Source: Lachnospiraceae bacterium (GTDB taxonomy: Bacteria; Bacillota; Clostridia; Lachnospirales; Lachnospiraceae). Taken from it: a stretch of 64,000 bases of DNA. The DNA is taken from positions 34,111-98,110 of the forward strand of contig JAGATV010000017.1 of the NCBI GenBank assembly GCA_017621075.1, in the 5' to 3' direction. Shown one piece after another: positions 35,706-45,615 of the stretch. Each line of letters opens with the position of its first letter. Within the stretch, counting starts at the first letter, position 1. A program made the position numbers and the translations under genes. The notes beneath the pieces are model-generated. The model saw only the letters and a list, made by a program, of their open reading frames with translations, made no database searches and was not told where the DNA came from.

Positions 35706-37490
35706 CTACAATCCATACACATAAATCTGATAATAGCTGTCTTCCGTGGCAAAGGGCTCCTCCCGAAGCAGAGTAAGCCCCAGTTCCTCCCAGTTGGCGA
35801 TGTACGCCGCAGAAAACAGATAATCTCCGCCCATTTCTTTCAAAGCTTCTTTATCCAGGGAGTAGTCCGCAAAGAAAAACCCGCCCTTTTCTATGGTGTA
35901 ATACCCGGGACATTCCGCACTGAGCAGATAACAGCGGTTGCCCCACTGATCGAAATAATCCTTCAGATAATCGCTCTTTTCAAGCTCCGGGGCAATGATC
36001 CTGCGGAATGCCCGCTTATACTCCAGGGAATAGTTGTTGGAATAGCCGTCCAGGCAGTAAAAACCGTGATACAGAGCTGCCGCCGGGTCGATGCCCAGAC
36101 TCACCACCCGGTATTCCTCCTGGGTCTGTCCGGTCTGCTCCCACAAAAAATCCTCCACCCGGCTCAGGACGCCCACCCCATAATAATCGTTAAAACTGAT
36201 GGCGGCATAGCCGGGATTACGCAGCTTCTGCACATTGGGCTTTAAGTGGCTGCCCAGAAGTACCTGCACGCCTGTAAGAGACACAGCAAACACCATGGCA
36301 AGCAGCAGGATGCTTGCGCAGAAAGGCTTCAGAAACCTTGAAAACTTCAAGGAAGTCTGCCCCTTCTGCGCCTGCCAAAGCTCTGCCCAAAGTGCCATGG
36401 CACAGCCTAAGATCAGATACCAGAAACAAGGTGCCAGCCATAAAAAGCGGTCCAGTTGAAAGGCTCCCAGCGCCTGTAAATGACTGCGCAGGAAAACGCC
36501 CGGCTGTGCATTCCACAAAGCGGCTGTCAGGGCAAATAACACATTGAAGCCAAAAGAGACGCCCATGGTGATGACAAGAGTACCTATCCGGCTATTTGCC
36601 ACAGTTTTCCCTGTCTCCTTGCTTTTCTTACGTCTCCACAACCATATAACTCCCGCTGCCGCAGCCCACAAAAAGACGCTGTGATAATCTTCACTGTGCT
36701 GTCCCCCCCTAAAAAGCGCCTTCAAAAATCCCGTTCCAAAACTCTCCGCCGAAAGTATATAGTCCGACTTGTGAGAGACTTCCGTCCCTTTGCCGACTCC
36801 CAGCGTCTGGGTGATGAGACTTATGTTTTCCGCTATATAGCAAAAAAGCAACACCCCTTCCATCTCAAGGAGCGGCACTGTTTTCCCATTCTTTCTCACG
36901 GCATTCCAACAGATCCACAATGCCAGGGTTCCAAGCACTGCAAACCCCACCAGTACCAGAGAAGAATTTAAGGCAAAAACCCCTGCATAGAGCAGGGCCG
37001 TTTTCTTTTTTCTGCCCTCTGCAGCTTCCAGCACCAGATACAAAAGCAGGGGCAGCCCGTACTGGGCAAGCCCGTATACCGGAAGGAAAGGCAGATAGCC
37101 GTAAAGCACTGCTGTTATCACCGCAGGGAGGACTCTTTTTGTCTGGCGCTTCACAAGCAGATACATCCCCACATAGCCGGTAAGGCTTTCTGTGATCTGC
37201 ATGAACACCAGTGCCCGGAAAGCATTTCCGCCCAGGAATAACAGGACACAGGCCGGCGCAGGAGGCACCAGGGCCGTCTTGGCCGCTCCCCCCAGAAACT
37301 CCGGCAGATTTTCATCAAAAAGGTGCTTCGCCTGCAACAGATAGGCGATCACTTCCCCATCCAACTGATCATGGTAAGTAAATATGGCATCCTGTCCCAA
37401 AAGCACATAAGGCAGTGCCGCAAGCAGTACTGCCAAAGCCCCTGCCCAAAACAGGAAGTCATTCAGTTTTTTTTGTGCCAGGGATCTCAT
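35706..37490 (-). CDS. Polytopic DUF6044-like membrane protein
   Basis: 594 residues with about twelve membrane segments and an outer C-terminal domain of ~150 residues. YHDQLDGEVIAYLLQAKHL (about 40-58) and a PPAP segment are shared with the protein at 57181 (NDQLDGEVLNYIYRAKYLF, TPPAPIG), as are the SLGIDPAAALYHGFYCLDGYS stretch and the tail; the two are clear paralogs. The conserved first-loop acidic residues suggest a GT-C-like enzyme; no function is proven for the family. Confidence 0.75.
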   Translation of the reverse strand: MRSLAQKKLNDFLFWAGALAVLLAALPYVLLGQDAIFTYHDQLDGEVIAYLLQAKHLFDENLPEFLGGAAKTALVPPAPACVLLFLGGNAFRALVFMQITESLTGYVGMYLLVKRQTKRVLPAVITAVLYGYLPFLPVYGLAQYGLPLLLYLVLEAAEGRKKKTALLYAGVFALNSSLVLVGFAVLGTLALWICWNAVRKNGKTVPLLEMEGVLLFCYIAENISLITQTLGVGKGTEVSHKSDYILSAESFGTGFLKALFRGGQHSEDYHSVFLWAAAAGVIWLWRRKKSKETGKTVANSRIGTLVITMGVSFGFNVLFALTAALWNAQPGVFLRSHLQALGAFQLDRFLWLAPCFWYLILGCAMALWAELWQAQKGQTSLKFSRFLKPFCASILLLAMVFAVSLTGVQVLLGSHLKPNVQKLRNPGYAAISFNDYYGVGVLSRVEDFLWEQTGQTQEEYRVVSLGIDPAAALYHGFYCLDGYSNNYSLEYKRAFRRIIAPELEKSDYLKDYFDQWGNRCYLLSAECPGYYTIEKGGFFFADYSLDKEALKEMGGDYLFSAAYIANWEELGLTLLREEPFATEDSYYQIYVYGL

Positions 37491-37496
37491 AGGATG

Positions 37497-38846
37497 CTAT
37501 TTCTCCTTTACAACCGCTTTGTGGCATACCGTCACCATCCATGCAGCCCAGAAAGCTGCAAGGGCGATAGTATTCTTAACATCCAGGATACCCGCTCCCT
37601 GAAAGGTATACCAAAGCACCATCAAGGCGCCGGTGGCAACGGCTGCCAGGACAGCGTAACCGATGCCCCCGAAAGTCTTTTTCGAGGCATCCGCTGTCAC
37701 AAAAGCCCCCGCTACAGTCAAAAATGCCGCAAGCACAAGGGCCACGCCAAACCACCAACAACCATAGTCCATAACATATTTGGTAAGCACCGGGGTCTCC
37801 CGGCGCATGATATCATAATTGCGGGGGCAACCGGAATCATAACCCCTGCCTTTCAGAAAAAGCCTTGTTCCCACAGGCGGGACACTATAGGCAAACGCAT
37901 CCCAGGCCATCTCCTTCAGGATCTGACCGGGAAACTGCTTCAGAGCACCTTCCGCCACATCCAGATAGAGAGCGTCTGCCGCTTCCTGCCCCAGTTGCTC
38001 CGTCAGATAAGGCTGTAATTCTTCTGTGACATTATCCGTATAAAGGGCTGCACTCCAAAGCAGGTCATCCCCGGCAGCCGCCTTCAGTTCTTCCGGCCAC
38101 AGGTTCCAGTCCCGCAGCACAGTGGTCCATGCAAAGCGATGGAACATGGCTTCCGCAAAGGTCTGGCCGGCTCCGGACTCTGTCGGCAGGTGTTCCGGCT
38201 CCCTGACCCGGTTCCCGCTCCGCCCCCAGACTCCCATCCCAAGGACCAAGCCTGTAAAAGCGCACAGAAGCAGGGCCTGATACACCGCTTTCCTAAGATG
38301 CCCCCTTCCCAGCCTCCGAAAGCCATAAAGGAACAAAAAGAGCACAGGGACTGCTCCCAGATACCTATATTGGGGTGCAAGGCACGCCAGCAAAAGCCAG
38401 CAAATCAGGGTCCCTGCCAGCTTTTTTGTGCCAAAGAAATCTTTTTCCCTTACCGCTTTCCAGACAAATGCCAGCTGGCACAGCAAAAGGGAACTGACTA
38501 ACGAATGGGGAAGCAGCGCCAGGTGGCACTGCAGATTCGTGGGAATGGTGACAAGCACAAGGCTGCCCCAGATCCGAAAGATCCGGGAAAGTTTTCCCCC
38601 GGATACCGCCTTTAGGAAAAAATCCCCCGCAAAGAAAGCGACAGCCAGTTGGAACAGATACCAAAAAGTGGCACATACCTGTAGGGAAAGCCCCGCTTCG
38701 GGCATAAAAAGGAAGCCATCCCCAAACTGCTGGACATGGGTGATATTTCCGCAGATCCAGGCAAGTCCTAAAAGGATCTGCAGGGAAAACCCTATGAAAA
38801 GCATCCTGCCTGCCACGGCAGAAAGATGTCCTGCCACCTTTCGCAT
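37497..38846 (-). CDS. Polytopic membrane protein, function unknown
   Basis: 449 residues, about nine membrane segments with an outer loop of ~130 residues between about 215 and 345. I see no recognised motif; the general plan (hydrophobic N-terminal half, soluble loop, hydrophobic end) resembles other glycan-locus membrane enzymes. It lies between wecE and the DUF6044 gene with gaps of only 3 and 6 bases, so it belongs to the same operon and probably the same glycan. Confidence 0.65.
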   Translation of the reverse strand: MRKVAGHLSAVAGRMLFIGFSLQILLGLAWICGNITHVQQFGDGFLFMPEAGLSLQVCATFWYLFQLAVAFFAGDFFLKAVSGGKLSRIFRIWGSLVLVTIPTNLQCHLALLPHSLVSSLLLCQLAFVWKAVREKDFFGTKKLAGTLICWLLLACLAPQYRYLGAVPVLFLFLYGFRRLGRGHLRKAVYQALLLCAFTGLVLGMGVWGRSGNRVREPEHLPTESGAGQTFAEAMFHRFAWTTVLRDWNLWPEELKAAAGDDLLWSAALYTDNVTEELQPYLTEQLGQEAADALYLDVAEGALKQFPGQILKEMAWDAFAYSVPPVGTRLFLKGRGYDSGCPRNYDIMRRETPVLTKYVMDYGCWWFGVALVLAAFLTVAGAFVTADASKKTFGGIGYAVLAAVATGALMVLWYTFQGAGILDVKNTIALAAFWAAWMVTVCHKAVVKEK

Positions 38847-38849
38847 ATC

Positions 38850-39992
38850 CTACTCCCTGTTATGATAAAATTGTTTGATCACATCGCAGATATAGTCCAC
38901 CTGGTCCAACGTAAGCCCATAATACATGGGAAGCCTTGCCAGCCTTTCGCTCTCTTTGGTGGTATATCGGTCCTCCCCGTGGAAGCGTCCGAATTTCAGT
39001 CCCGCAGGAGCCGTGTGCAGCGGGATATAATGGAACACGGAAAGGATATCATGCTCCTTCAGATAGCTGATAAATGCGGTCCTTTCCTCGATATCCTTTG
39101 TCTTGATATAGAACATGTGGGCATTGTGCACACAGCCTTCCGGCAGGAACGGCAATTCTATTTTGCCGGCCCGGGCCAAAGGCTCCAGATTCTCATAATA
39201 TCGGTTCCAGCACCCAAGCCTTGCCTTGTTGATCTCATCGGCCTTTTCCAACTGTGCATAGAGATAAGCCGCATTCATATCGCTGGGCAGATAGGAAGAA
39301 CCGAAGTTCACCCAGGTATATTTGTCGATCTGCCCCCGGAAAAATTTGCTGCGGTTGGTTCCTTTTTCCCGGATGATCTCAGCTTCCTCGATATCTTTCT
39401 CATCCCGGATCAGCAAAGCTCCGCCCTCGCCCATACTGTAATTCTTGGTCTCATGGAAGCTGAAGCATCCGAAATTGCCGATGGTTCCCAACGCCTTTCC
39501 CTTATAGGAGGACAGAATGCCCTGCGCCGCATCTTCGATCACCATAAGTCCATGTCTGTCTGCGATATCCATGATGGTATCCATCTCACAGGCCACTCCT
39601 GCATAATGTACCGGAACGATGGCCTTGGTCCTGTCCGTGATGGCAGCCTCGATCAGCTTCTCATCGATATTCATGGTATCGGGACGGATGTCCACAAATA
39701 CAGGTGTGGCACCTCTGAGCACAAAAGCATCTGCCGTGGACACAAAGGTATATGCCGGCATGATGACCTCATCCCCGGGCCTGATATCCGCAAGCAGAGC
39801 CGCCAGCTCCGTAGCATGGGTACAGGAGGTGGTCAGAAGGCACTTTCTGGTGCCGGTCCTCTCCTCAATCCACTCATTGCACTTTCTGGTATAGGCTCCG
39901 TCGCCACAGATCTTCTGGTTCTCCACGCATTCCTTGATATAGTCCATTGCCTTATCCACATAAGGGGGTACATTAAAGTTTATCTTTTCCAT
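38850..39992 (-). CDS. wecE: dTDP-4-amino-4,6-dideoxygalactose transaminase
   Basis: PLP enzyme converting dTDP-4-keto-6-deoxyglucose (the RmlB product) to dTDP-4-amino-4,6-dideoxygalactose. 380 residues. Hallmarks of WecE/RffA rather than PseC: CGDGAYTRKCNEWIE, YTFVSTADAFVLRGATPVF, DTMNIDEKLIEAAIT, HYAGVACEMDTIM, the PLP lysine K183 in SFHETKNYSMGEGG, and KGTNRSKFFRGQIDKYTW. No dedicated WecD-type acetyltransferase adjoins it; the amine may be left free or acylated by another enzyme. RmlB, 12 kb away in another transcription unit, supplies the substrate. Confidence 0.93.
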   Translation of the reverse strand: MEKINFNVPPYVDKAMDYIKECVENQKICGDGAYTRKCNEWIEERTGTRKCLLTTSCTHATELAALLADIRPGDEVIMPAYTFVSTADAFVLRGATPVFVDIRPDTMNIDEKLIEAAITDRTKAIVPVHYAGVACEMDTIMDIADRHGLMVIEDAAQGILSSYKGKALGTIGNFGCFSFHETKNYSMGEGGALLIRDEKDIEEAEIIREKGTNRSKFFRGQIDKYTWVNFGSSYLPSDMNAAYLYAQLEKADEINKARLGCWNRYYENLEPLARAGKIELPFLPEGCVHNAHMFYIKTKDIEERTAFISYLKEHDILSVFHYIPLHTAPAGLKFGRFHGEDRYTTKESERLARLPMYYGLTLDQVDYICDVIKQFYHNRE

Positions 39993-40035
39993 CTGTTCTG
40001 CCTTTCCTTGATCGCTTCCGCAATGATCTTTGTTA

Positions 40036-40998
40036 TTATCTTCCGGGCCTTTTCCAAGCTCCCTCTACCGACTTTGGCACATTGTCCGTAGTCTTGTTTA
40101 TGATATAACGGGGTCTTCCCTTGACCTCCTCATAGATCCTCGCAATATAATGTCCAATGATCCCCAGGCTCAGCATCAGAAAACCGCCGATGATCAAAAT
40201 CAGCAGGATGACCGTGGTAAAGCCTTCCACCGCTGTCCCCATCAGGTATTTGACCAGCGTCTGCACCGCCAGGATCACACTGAACAGGATGGATATGATC
40301 CCCATGACCGTCACCAGCTGCAGGGGCAGGGTGCTGAAAGAGGTGGCGTTGGAGATGGCATATTTCATCAGGCTCAAGAAAGACCATTTGCTCTGGCCGT
40401 GTTTGCGCTCCTGCACCTCGTAATACACGCTTTCCGTCTGAAATCCCGCCCAGAAGCTCAGAGCACGGAAGAAAGTATTCCGCTCCGGCAGCTCTAAGAG
40501 CACCTGTACCACCTTGCGGTCTAACAGTTTGAAATCCGATGAGGAATTCATGTCCATTTTGATGAGCTTGCTCATGATCTTATAAAAAAGCCCCGCTGAC
40601 AGCTTATAGCCCAGGCTTTCCCTGCCGCGGCTGGACTTGATGCCCTCCACGATCTGTGCGCCTTCCTGCCACAGCTTCCACATCCGGGGGATCACCTCCG
40701 GGGGATGCTGTAGATCGCAGTCCATGACGATGACCGCATCTCCCGTGGCCAACTCCAGTCCCGCAAAAATACCTGCTTCTTTTCCGAAATTCCTGGAAAA
40801 TTCGGCTCCTTTCACATGGGGGTCCGCCTCCGAGGCTTTCAGGATTTCCTGAAAAGTCCCATCCTTGGAACCGTCACTGATAAATACCAGTTCATAGTCG
40901 ATCCCGTTTTCTGAAAGCAGCCCGGAAAGGGTAGCCGCCGCCTCAGCAATATTGGATTCTTCGTTATAGGCCGGCAATACGATTGACAACAGCGCCAT
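40036..40998 (-). CDS. GtrB/DPM1-type polyprenyl-phosphate glycosyltransferase
   Basis: Charges polyprenyl phosphate with a single sugar (commonly glucose) for use outside the membrane. 320 residues: GT2 domain (about 5-230) with LPAYNEESNI, ISDGSKDGT and DCDLQHPPEVI, then two membrane segments (about 235-290) with the GIIGHYIARIYEEVKGRPRY tail typical of GtrB. It is directly upstream, in gene order downstream, of a GtrII-type transferase, which is the expected partner that uses the lipid-linked sugar. Ribosome site AGGAGG. Confidence 0.93.
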   Translation of the reverse strand: MALLSIVLPAYNEESNIAEAAATLSGLLSENGIDYELVFISDGSKDGTFQEILKASEADPHVKGAEFSRNFGKEAGIFAGLELATGDAVIVMDCDLQHPPEVIPRMWKLWQEGAQIVEGIKSSRGRESLGYKLSAGLFYKIMSKLIKMDMNSSSDFKLLDRKVVQVLLELPERNTFFRALSFWAGFQTESVYYEVQERKHGQSKWSFLSLMKYAISNATSFSTLPLQLVTVMGIISILFSVILAVQTLVKYLMGTAVEGFTTVILLILIIGGFLMLSLGIIGHYIARIYEEVKGRPRYIINKTTDNVPKSVEGAWKRPGR

Positions 40999-41016
40999 CT
41001 GTCATCCTCCTTGTGG

Positions 41017-42582
41017 TTAATCTCTGCCTGTGTTCTCCGTCTTGACACACAGGACTCCGTCTATGATCTTCACAGAGGTCTCCCCGGGGAAACTCTCCAT
41101 GGCGATATATTCATCAGAATAGTAAATATCCTTCGTCTCCTCAGGACTTAAGAAATTCAGGGTGGCCCCCAGATAATTCTTCATAAATTCCTGATAGTTG
41201 GAGCTGGTATACAAAAGCGTATCCCCACTGATACCGATCATCCCGGAAGTTACATCCCCGGTGATATCCGTTTCCGGATAGGGCACATAGCCCACCACGC
41301 CCACGATGGCAATGGGGATTCCCTGATAGTACCCTTCTGTCTGCTCAATGCGGTCCAGTAGGCGCACGCAGTAGGCGTAAGTCTTTTCGTAGCGCTTCTG
41401 CAGATTGGAATAGCCGATATTATCCGTTATGGCATAACAGAATACCAGCACAAAAGCAGACAGGCATATCGCCCAGGAAGCCGCCTTTCCGGCCTTTGCC
41501 GTGCTTTCCCAAAAGCCGTATCGTTCCACAAAAGCGATCATCAGGATGGGATACAAGATCCACTGATAGCGCATCAGCAGATGATAGGTCACATCCGGAG
41601 AAATCAGCAGAATGATATTGGTTACAAGGGGAAGCCCGGCCCCCAACAATAGTATTATACCGAAAAAGACGGGACTCTTCCACCATTTTCTCCTATAACA
41701 CAACCCGATCAGGGTAACGGCGGTAACTAACACCAGGACGATCAAAGCCGAAGCGGAAAATACATTTTGGAACAGCACATTTCCCTTCAGGGTAAAAGAC
41801 AAGAAATCCTGGTACATGGAGACCAATGTGACAAGTATCCCCTGACCCTTGGCTCCCTCTCCGCTCATACCGCTGATCCCTTGATAAGAAGCCAGTTCCT
41901 TTCCCTGTATCTTTAATAAAATCTGCAAAATGATATAGTACAGCGCCATACCCAGAACGCCCATATACAGATAATTTAATCCTGATTTTATTTTTTCTTT
42001 TGTATCCTTCCCGTCAATGATCTTAACCAGAATGCAGTAAATGCTCAACAGGATGGCAAAAGGCAGATATGCCTGGTAAGTCCCCACACTGAACGCCAGG
42101 CACACAGCCCCGGCCAGGAAACCATAGCGGTACTTTTTGGTGAACAGCACTGCAAGCACCGCCAAAAAAAGCGCCAGCATGTATCCGTCCATGGTAAAGA
42201 CATATGCAAAGGTAGATGCAATGGCCGGAAACACCACAAGGAGACCGCCCACCAGTATCACAGACAGGTTTTCCTTAAGCTCCAGAAGCTCCGTCAGCAC
42301 CACCGACGTACAGGCCAGGAAAAACAGTGCAAGAAGACCGATGACCCAGGGAATCGTATAATAGGAAGAAAATCCGCATGCCACTGTCAAGAACCACCTG
42401 CCGGAGGTGATCATATTCTGGTCAAAATACATACTGGACAGCCCGTCATGATTGGGGATATCCGACAAAAGCATCGGGGTATGAACCAGCAGCCCCATGA
42501 GAAAAGCCGAAAAGAATGCCGTCCTCCACTGTGGTTTGATCTGATTGTTCAGTTTTTTCAAGGTTTCTGTTGGTGTCATCAT
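41017..42582 (-). CDS. GtrII-type membrane glucosyltransferase
   Basis: 521 residues with about 11 membrane segments and an outer C-terminal domain (about 400-521). The N-terminal outer loop IPNHDGLSSMYFDQNMITSGRWF carries the acidic and Arg-Trp pattern of GtrII (PF14264-type) enzymes, which transfer glucose from polyprenyl phosphate to a growing glycan. It overlaps the SGNH gene upstream by four bases and precedes gtrB by 18 bases, making a side-chain decoration cassette. A second GtrII-like gene is at 58950. Confidence 0.83.
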   Translation of the reverse strand: MMTPTETLKKLNNQIKPQWRTAFFSAFLMGLLVHTPMLLSDIPNHDGLSSMYFDQNMITSGRWFLTVACGFSSYYTIPWVIGLLALFFLACTSVVLTELLELKENLSVILVGGLLVVFPAIASTFAYVFTMDGYMLALFLAVLAVLFTKKYRYGFLAGAVCLAFSVGTYQAYLPFAILLSIYCILVKIIDGKDTKEKIKSGLNYLYMGVLGMALYYIILQILLKIQGKELASYQGISGMSGEGAKGQGILVTLVSMYQDFLSFTLKGNVLFQNVFSASALIVLVLVTAVTLIGLCYRRKWWKSPVFFGIILLLGAGLPLVTNIILLISPDVTYHLLMRYQWILYPILMIAFVERYGFWESTAKAGKAASWAICLSAFVLVFCYAITDNIGYSNLQKRYEKTYAYCVRLLDRIEQTEGYYQGIPIAIVGVVGYVPYPETDITGDVTSGMIGISGDTLLYTSSNYQEFMKNYLGATLNFLSPEETKDIYYSDEYIAMESFPGETSVKIIDGVLCVKTENTGRD

Positions 42583-43460
42583 CCATTCCTCTTTCTATGG
42601 TGCCCTTCCAGATAATCTGTCAATTTTTCTGCGATCATCCTGCGCCCCGCCTCATTGGGGTGCAGTCCGTCATTGGTATACAATTCCCAGTCCTCCCACT
42701 TTTCATGGGGGTAAAAATCATGGTACAGATCGATGCACTCAAGCCCCAGTTCCTCCGCCAGCGCCATCTCTGCTTCCACATATTCTTCCAGCACTCCGCC
42801 ACCGGGATCATATTCCTCGCAGGTCAGCCCCTCCGCCCGATACCAGCTGTAGGTGGGTGTGACCAGAATGATCCGAAGATCGGGGTTTGCTTTCTTCAGA
42901 TTGGCAACAGAACTGCGGATAGCCCCGGTAAAGGTGTAGGGATCATAAAGATCCTTTTCGTTCACCAGCTCCACACCGCCGTGGTAATCATTCATTCCAT
43001 GAGATAAAAACACTGTATCAACCTGTGTAAAATCAAGGAAGGAAAGATCCTCAACGGTATTTTCAAAATATTCCGTAACACTTTCCCTGATACGCGCATT
43101 TTTCTGTATCCGGAAATCATCTGCCAGAACGGATTGGGAAAGCCCCACCATATTCAGGCAGTCCTTGGTATAGAAAAGACGGTGGTCCGTATCGGTATAG
43201 CTGTAGCAAGTGCCGCCCAGGGCCGCATTAAATACCGGCTCTCCCAGCGCTTCGCTCATGAGCCCGGTTACGGAAGTCTCCTCTCTGTACTCCCCTGTGA
43301 TGCTGTCCCCAAATACCACGATCCGCACATCTTCCATATACTGTGCCTGCCAAGCCCTCTCCCGGCAGCGGCTGCCCCAGGCAGCCGCCATAAGGATTCC
43401 CAGACAGATTACCGCAAGGATTCCATATATGAAATCTTGCCCGGATATCTTTTTTCCCAT
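42579..43460 (-). CDS. SGNH/GDSL-family hydrolase, membrane anchored
   Basis: 293 residues: one N-terminal membrane segment (about 12-29) and an outer SGNH domain. Block I VFGDSITGEY (nucleophile Ser), block II GGTCYSY, block III SHGMNDYHGG and block V NDGLHPNEAG (Asp-His) are all intact. Such enzymes add or remove O-acetyl or similar ester groups on surface glycans. Its position right after pseG, and in an operon with an ACP and FkbH-type enzyme, suggests action on an acylated sugar. Four-base overlap with the GtrII gene. Confidence 0.87.
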   Translation of the reverse strand: MGKKISGQDFIYGILAVICLGILMAAAWGSRCRERAWQAQYMEDVRIVVFGDSITGEYREETSVTGLMSEALGEPVFNAALGGTCYSYTDTDHRLFYTKDCLNMVGLSQSVLADDFRIQKNARIRESVTEYFENTVEDLSFLDFTQVDTVFLSHGMNDYHGGVELVNEKDLYDPYTFTGAIRSSVANLKKANPDLRIILVTPTYSWYRAEGLTCEEYDPGGGVLEEYVEAEMALAEELGLECIDLYHDFYPHEKWEDWELYTNDGLHPNEAGRRMIAEKLTDYLEGHHRKRNG

Positions 43461-43480
43461 AAACTCATCCTTGTCTTTTT

Positions 43481-44548
43481 CTATCTCATTTCCAATAAGG
43501 CTTCAGCGATCCGCCGGGCTCCTCCGCCGTCGATCATGCGCCGTTCCTTTAAATAACAATCGTTTCTTTTCTCTCTGTCTGTAAGAAATTCCCGGAATAT
43601 GCGGCCGATCTGCCTCAGGGTCCCGTCAGGGTCCTTATGATAAGCGCCCCCGTAGCCTGCGATCTGTTTGTCCCCAATGTACTCCGTCAAAAGTTCCTGA
43701 TTCTTTGCATAAGAGAAACAGAGAAAGGGAACCCCCACTGCCGCCAGTTCATAGATGGTGGTGCCCCCTGCAGTGATCGCCAGATCACTCTTTTCCATCA
43801 AGCCCCCCATATCCTGCACGTCATAATAAAGATATATCTGCGGATTCTTTTGTGCCAGTGCCTCCAACTCTTTTAAATGAGGGTTGTATCTTCCAATTAT
43901 TAAATGATAATTTAATTTTTTTATCCCTTCTTGGGCTTCCAGCTCCGCCAGGATCTGTCCTGCGATATTGGACACATCCCCGCCGCCCGTGGTGATCAGC
44001 ACATTCTCCACAGTCTCCGCCACCCGATAATCCCTGTTCCAAAACTGTCTGCGTACAGGCACATAAAGGCTGCCTGCCCAGATACGGGTATGGGTTCCCC
44101 GGTATAATTCCCGGTAGCGTTCTTCCCCGGCAAAGGCGTTGTAATTGATGACCCCGTCCACAGGATAAGCCTTTTCCTGCATATCATCCAGAAGGACCAC
44201 CACTCCGTAAGCCTTCAGTCTTTCCAGATAAGCAGGCGTTGCATAATAGCTATCCACTAAAATAACATGCGTTTTCTTTTGTGACTCACTCCCCGGGGGG
44301 CAGAGTTCTGTGCCTCCATCAAAAATCACCTGCTCCCACTTTGGCAGTTCTGCCTCCATATACCGATAATCTGTTCCCAGCACCCCGGCCCTAAAGCCAT
44401 GGGCCTCCACCAGCGCCGCCGAATCCTTATCTGCACAGACAAACAGGGCTTCCTCCAATGCCTCTCGCAATGCTTCCGCAATCGTCAGACAGCGCATCAG
44501 GTGTCCCGCTCCGATTTTTGCATTTCCATCTGCCCGGATCAAAAACAT
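43481..44548 (-). CDS. pseG: UDP-2,4-diacetamido-trideoxyaltrose hydrolase
   Basis: Removes UDP from the bis-N-acylated precursor of pseudaminic acid. 355 residues, GT-B-like fold similar to MurG. RADGNAKIGAGHLMRC at the N-terminus places the catalytic His at residue 16. LITTGGGDVSN and ITAGGTTIYELAAVGVPF are the typical nucleotide-binding loops of PseG. Its ribosome site lies inside the end of pseI, and the gap is two bases. Confidence 0.92.
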   Translation of the reverse strand: MFLIRADGNAKIGAGHLMRCLTIAEALREALEEALFVCADKDSAALVEAHGFRAGVLGTDYRYMEAELPKWEQVIFDGGTELCPPGSESQKKTHVILVDSYYATPAYLERLKAYGVVVLLDDMQEKAYPVDGVINYNAFAGEERYRELYRGTHTRIWAGSLYVPVRRQFWNRDYRVAETVENVLITTGGGDVSNIAGQILAELEAQEGIKKLNYHLIIGRYNPHLKELEALAQKNPQIYLYYDVQDMGGLMEKSDLAITAGGTTIYELAAVGVPFLCFSYAKNQELLTEYIGDKQIAGYGGAYHKDPDGTLRQIGRIFREFLTDREKRNDCYLKERRMIDGGGARRIAEALLEMR

Positions 44549-44550
44549 AC

Positions 44551-45612
44551 TTACTCCTCGAAATCCACCAGGTCCCAGCTCATGGGAGTGCCCAGCTTCG
44601 CATCCCTCTTGATCTTCTTTCCCAACAGTTCTTCATAATACTGCGTATGCAGACCGCAGGAAGGTCTTACGGAACGCAGATTCTCAGGGGTGAATACTTC
44701 CCCCGCTTTCATATCCTTTGCCACAAAGAGAGAACGGGAATGCTCCCTGCTCTTTATCTGCTTATATGTTAAATCGTAAGTTACTTTTCCCACCGCTTTC
44801 TCGATCATCCTGATATGATCCACCATCTCTTTAAACTCCTCAGGCTCCATGGAAAATGCGGCATCAGCGCCGCCGTCCGCCCTGCGCAGGGTCAGATGCT
44901 TTTCCACCACCTTGGCCCCCAGCGCCACTCCGGCCCCTGCCACGGCGCACCCCATGGTATGATCTGAAAGCCCTGTGATACAGCCAAATACCTCCTTCAT
45001 GGAAGGTATGGTCTTTAAATTGATTTCCTCGTAAGGTGCCGGGTAAGCGGAAGTACATTTTAACAGGATCACATCCTCATTTCCCGCTTCCCTGCAGGTG
45101 CGAAGCGCCAGCTCGATATCCGCCATGTAAGCGATACCCGTGGACATGATGATGGGCTTGCCCGTCTTTGCGATTTTTTTGATGAAAGGAATATCATTGA
45201 TCTCAAAAGAAGCCACCTTGTATACAGGCACGTCCATCTCCTCCAGAAAATCAATGCTGGTCAGGTCAAAGGGGGAGGAAAAGAACACCAGTCCCATATC
45301 CTCCGCAATTCTTTTTAGCTCAGGCTGCCATTCCCATGGCGTGTAAGCCGTCTGATACAGCTTGTGCAGAGTGGTTCCGTCCCAGATTGTTCCCTGAGTG
45401 ATCTGAAAACAGGGATCATCACAGTCCAGGGTGATAGTGTCCGGCGTGTAGGTCTGTACCTTGATGGCATCTGCACCGGCATCCTTTGCCGCCTGCATGA
45501 TGGCCACCGCCCGGTCAAAATCCATCAGATGGTTGGCAGACATCTCCGCGATGATAAATGTTGGGGAATCCTCACTGACGATATGGTCTCCGATTTTTAT
45601 TTCTTTGTTCAT
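44551..45612 (-). CDS. pseI: Pseudaminic acid synthase
   Basis: Condenses the PseG product with phosphoenolpyruvate to give pseudaminic acid. 353 residues: a TIM-barrel NeuB-like domain (about 10-275; IIAEMSANHLMDFDRA, DAIKVQTYTPDTITL, KCTSAYPAP, GLSDHTMG) and a C-terminal antifreeze-like SAF domain (about 285-345; REHSRSLFVAKDMKAGE). NHLMDFDRA and the threonine-rich YTPDTITLDCDDPCFQI favour PseI over sialic or legionaminic acid synthases. Confidence 0.93.
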   Translation of the reverse strand: MNKEIKIGDHIVSEDSPTFIIAEMSANHLMDFDRAVAIMQAAKDAGADAIKVQTYTPDTITLDCDDPCFQITQGTIWDGTTLHKLYQTAYTPWEWQPELKRIAEDMGLVFFSSPFDLTSIDFLEEMDVPVYKVASFEINDIPFIKKIAKTGKPIIMSTGIAYMADIELALRTCREAGNEDVILLKCTSAYPAPYEEINLKTIPSMKEVFGCITGLSDHTMGCAVAGAGVALGAKVVEKHLTLRRADGGADAAFSMEPEEFKEMVDHIRMIEKAVGKVTYDLTYKQIKSREHSRSLFVAKDMKAGEVFTPENLRSVRPSCGLHTQYYEELLGKKIKRDAKLGTPMSWDLVDFEE

Positions 45613-45615
45613 GGC

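Noticed and set aside
38850-39992. Assignment of the aminotransferase as PseC
   Set aside because: Its position near pse genes suggested PseC, but motifs such as CGDGAYTRKC, HYAGVACEMDTIM and KGTNRSKFFRGQIDKYTW are those of WecE/RffA.
38826-40091. 421-codon plus-strand open frame opposite wecE
   Set aside because: It is antisense to a clear WecE protein, has no recognisable domain and arises from codon bias of the real gene.
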